NCBI GenBank assembly: GCA_947244675.1
Contig: CAMXLV010000089.1
Span: 1 to 7,337, forward strand
Reading direction: 5' to 3'
DNA length: 7,337 bases
Origin: an uncultured Clostridium sp.
Lineage (GTDB): Bacteria; Bacillota_A; Clostridia; TANB77; CAG-508
Notes under the pieces: generated by a model
The model's database searches: none
Told to the model about the DNA's origin: nothing
What the model saw: only the letters and a program-made list of their open reading frames with translations
Position numbers and translations under genes: made by a program
Shown: positions 5,039 to 7,337 of the stretch, in pieces
Numbering within the stretch: position 1 is the stretch's first letter
Layout of the letters: every line of letters begins with the position of its first letter

Positions 5039-7337
5039 CTAACTTTTATTGATTTTAAACCATAAACACTTATTTTTGTCTACTATAGTCTTCTTCTTGA
5101 AAACTATAAATGCATACATAATTCTTTTCTTTAACAATTCCTTTAATTCATCACGTGTTACAAGAAAACTTCTAGTAATATCATTAGTATATTCACTAAA
5201 TCTATATAAACCATTAATGAGCTGATATTCATTATCAATAATATTATCAATTTCTTGGTCACTTAAATATCTTATATTGCTATGTTCTTCATCATATCCC
5301 GCATTTATTCTTATACATTTATCTTTAAAGTATAAATTTGTTGGTAACATTTTTGAACTAGACATTGGAATATTCGCATTAATAAGCCTTATTTCTTCAG
5401 ATGAATTATAAATTATTCCATTAAGCTGGCTATGCTTATCTGGCTTAAATTCTATAATTTGATTAATTTGATCAGTAGTTAACTTATAATTATTAATAGC
5501 ATTAGAATCAATTATAGCTTCAATCTCGTTTCTAAAAGAGTACATTAATGATTCTGGCAATTGCTTAAGGTACGCATTTAAAAGCATTTTTAAATCTCCC
5601 TTTTCTAATCTCCAACTAAAATATAATGATTTTTCTTCTGATAAATCTATATTTCTATCTATAAATTCATTATCTTTGATAGCTAATTCAAATGCTGTTC
5701 TGATATTGTTTTTCAAAGATTTTATATCTTCAACATCGCTGTCAATTTTAGCAATTAAATTATTTTTATAATAATCTTTTTTATATTTAATTAAAAAATC
5801 CACAATTTCCTTATTGTAAAAATTAACACCAACTTTGTCATAATTAATACCAAACACATTTAAGAAACTAATTTGATAATTTATATTTAATTCATTATCT
5901 ATAATCCATTTCTTTGAAATGGTTTCAATAAAATAATTCTTGGTATCGTCGTCTAAGCAATTAACTACCTCTATTACATCTTTATTATCAATTCCAAAGA
6001 CATTCCCAAACATAACGATTTCCAACCAAGCATCAATTATATTAGACTTATCAAAATCTCGTGATGCATCGGTAACAATCATATTGCTTATAAAATAATA
6101 TTGAGATTTTTGGATAGAACTATATATTCTAAGCAATTCAATTAAAGAAAAAGTTACTAATTTAGGATTAGAGAACTCAATCATTCTCGCTACTAATTGT
6201 TTCCAGGAGCTTCCATCACTATTTAATCCTGCAGCAGGTTCAGATAAAAACGTTGTTATTTCTTTCCTTTTCAAATCACTAATCAATTTTTTATTTATTA
6301 TGTGTGAAATAAAAATACTAATAAATAATCCAAGCAAGCAATTTTCAAACGAAAATAAGGCAGATGGATATAGATTATTATCTCTTAATTGTCTTATGAA
6401 CCATACATCTCCATTTTTTAGAGAAACAACAGACATTAGAACAGCAAACGACATCTTTTTATTATCATCTTTGGTTTCAGAAAAACTCGATAAGACTATA
6501 TCACTTGTAATATCTTTCAGCTTATCTTTTTCTTTTGAATCTAGGTTCAAACTTTCACATATCTTATGAAGTGCGAAGATTGAACGAGTTAGATGGTATG
6601 ACTTATCTTCAGAAAAATCTTTTTCATAGTTAATAGATGCATCATTTGCTAATAGAATTTTTACATTGGAATATGCAGTATTTATAGCATTTATAATCTC
6701 TACATTTTTGTATTCACCAGCAATGTTTGCTGATAACACTTCTATATCTAAGGCTGCTTCCCAAAAATACTCATTTTGTAAAGATAATAAATAATCAAAC
6801 AAGTTTGAATTGTAAGTGCTGGAAGAATTACCATTATATTCCTTTAAGGAATTATATGAGGCAATTATCCCATCATTCAAAACCATATATCTAATAACAT
6901 TTGATAAAGTCTTAGCTTCGTTTTGCTCTAAAAACAATTCATTTTTATTCGTATTAGCATACTTATATTTTATTATGCGGTTTAATCTTTTTTTATTTCT
7001 TACTAAGACTGGTATTTCTTGTATTGCAAAAATCAATGAATAACAAAACGCAAAAAAATCTAATAATAATATTGACAATTGAGTAGATAAAATTGAAAAC
7101 ACAGTATATGCGCCAATACTAACTGCCATTATTATCACCATATGGGTAAAACTATAAACTGTATTTTTTCTTAATTTAACAAAATCATCTAAAGAAACAC
7201 CATATACATTTTCCTTTGCGAGCGACAAAGATATAGATACAATTGTAATAATTGCAGGTAACAGCACTATTATTAAATCAAATACTAACTTATTTTCAAA
7301 ATCCAATTTAATAACATTTATCAATTCAAGCAAAAAA
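5039..7337 (-). CDS. Large membrane-anchored protein of unknown function, 5' end cut by the window
   Basis: At least 764 residues; the frame is still open at the right edge and the first visible start codon is a TTG at 7331-7333 with no upstream sequence to judge it, so the true start may lie outside. Counting from that TTG, hydrophobic segments lie at about 17-38 (LIIVLLPAIITIVSISLSLA), 62-84 and 86-108. They are followed by a basic stretch (VRNKKRLNRIIKYKY, 111-125), which places the remaining 640 residues in the cytoplasm by the positive-inside rule. A further hydrophobic stretch at about 330-346 (NCLLGLFISIFISHII) may be a buried helix or fourth membrane contact. The soluble part is helix-rich and rich in Asn, Lys and Ile; I see no Walker A motif, protease triad or nuclease motif. 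I do not recognise the family. Three bases separate its stop from the HEPN gene, so the two very likely work together, with this protein as a membrane-bound sensor or anchor (inference). Confidence 0.8.
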   Translation of the reverse strand, partial: FLLELINVIKLDFENKLVFDLIIVLLPAIITIVSISLSLAKENVYGVSLDDFVKLRKNTVYSFTHMVIIMAVSIGAYTVFSILSTQLSILLLDFFAFCYSLIFAIQEIPVLVRNKKRLNRIIKYKYANTNKNELFLEQNEAKTLSNVIRYMVLNDGIIASYNSLKEYNGNSSSTYNSNLFDYLLSLQNEYFWEAALDIEVLSANIAGEYKNVEIINAINTAYSNVKILLANDASINYEKDFSEDKSYHLTRSIFALHKICESLNLDSKEKDKLKDITSDIVLSSFSETKDDNKKMSFAVLMSVVSLKNGDVWFIRQLRDNNLYPSALFSFENCLLGLFISIFISHIINKKLISDLKRKEITTFLSEPAAGLNSDGSSWKQLVARMIEFSNPKLVTFSLIELLRIYSSIQKSQYYFISNMIVTDASRDFDKSNIIDAWLEIVMFGNVFGIDNKDVIEVVNCLDDDTKNYFIETISKKWIIDNELNINYQISFLNVFGINYDKVGVNFYNKEIVDFLIKYKKDYYKNNLIAKIDSDVEDIKSLKNNIRTAFELAIKDNEFIDRNIDLSEEKSLYFSWRLEKGDLKMLLNAYLKQLPESLMYSFRNEIEAIIDSNAINNYKLTTDQINQIIEFKPDKHSQLNGIIYNSSEEIRLINANIPMSSSKMLPTNLYFKDKCIRINAGYDEEHSNIRYLSDQEIDNIIDNEYQLINGLYRFSEYTNDITRSFLVTRDELKELLKKRIMYAFIVFKKKTIVDKNKCLWFKINKS

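Noticed and set aside
6300..6569. 89-codon plus-strand frame
   Set aside because: It lies opposite the large membrane-protein gene and has a Ser/Leu-rich product with no ribosome binding site.
6816..7043. 75-codon plus-strand frame
   Set aside because: It also lies opposite the membrane-protein gene; the hydrophobic content mirrors the complementary strand.

Overview
The window is very AT-rich (A/T runs dominate all intergenic DNA), uses AAGGAG-type ribosome binding sites and A/T-ending codons, and carries a flavin reductase start and a DUF5714 gene typical of anaerobic Firmicutes. It most likely comes from a Clostridium-like low-GC Bacillota chromosome. This is an inference from composition and gene content. 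No rRNA, tRNA or CRISPR array was seen.

Left part (1-1475) looks like ordinary chromosome. It holds the 5' end of a flavin reductase / Hrb-type gene (minus), a divergent promoter region with a good promoter on each strand, a DUF5714 gene (plus), and a convergent small zinc-ribbon-like protein (minus).

Middle part (1476-3753) looks like a patchwork of mobile-DNA debris around one intact gene. The stretch 1476-1884 has a 14-bp perfect palindrome, a 22-codon fossil resembling the start of a phage tail tape-measure gene, and a terminator. Next comes an intact AAA_14/DUF4143-type ATPase gene (1885-3174, minus). Its probable promoter lies inside four copies of TGACCGATATT spaced at exactly 23 bp, which look like the end of an IS21-family element. 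The gene-poor 3299-3753 follows, with small broken-looking reading frames, a divergent inverted-repeat pair, a stem-loop and four clustered GTGAC words.

Right part (3754-7337) is a run of three minus-strand genes, transcribed from right to left. The first encodes a large protein with three N-terminal membrane segments and a long soluble domain; it runs off the window edge. Three bases later comes a small protein with an R-X4-H (RNKIIH) HEPN RNase motif. After a 76-base gap comes a GIY-YIG nuclease-like protein. A membrane protein tightly coupled to a HEPN protein, beside a nuclease-like protein in a mobile-element-scarred locus, is the best candidate here for an undescribed defence or toxin module. 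That role is inference; no gene in the run was matched to a named defence system.
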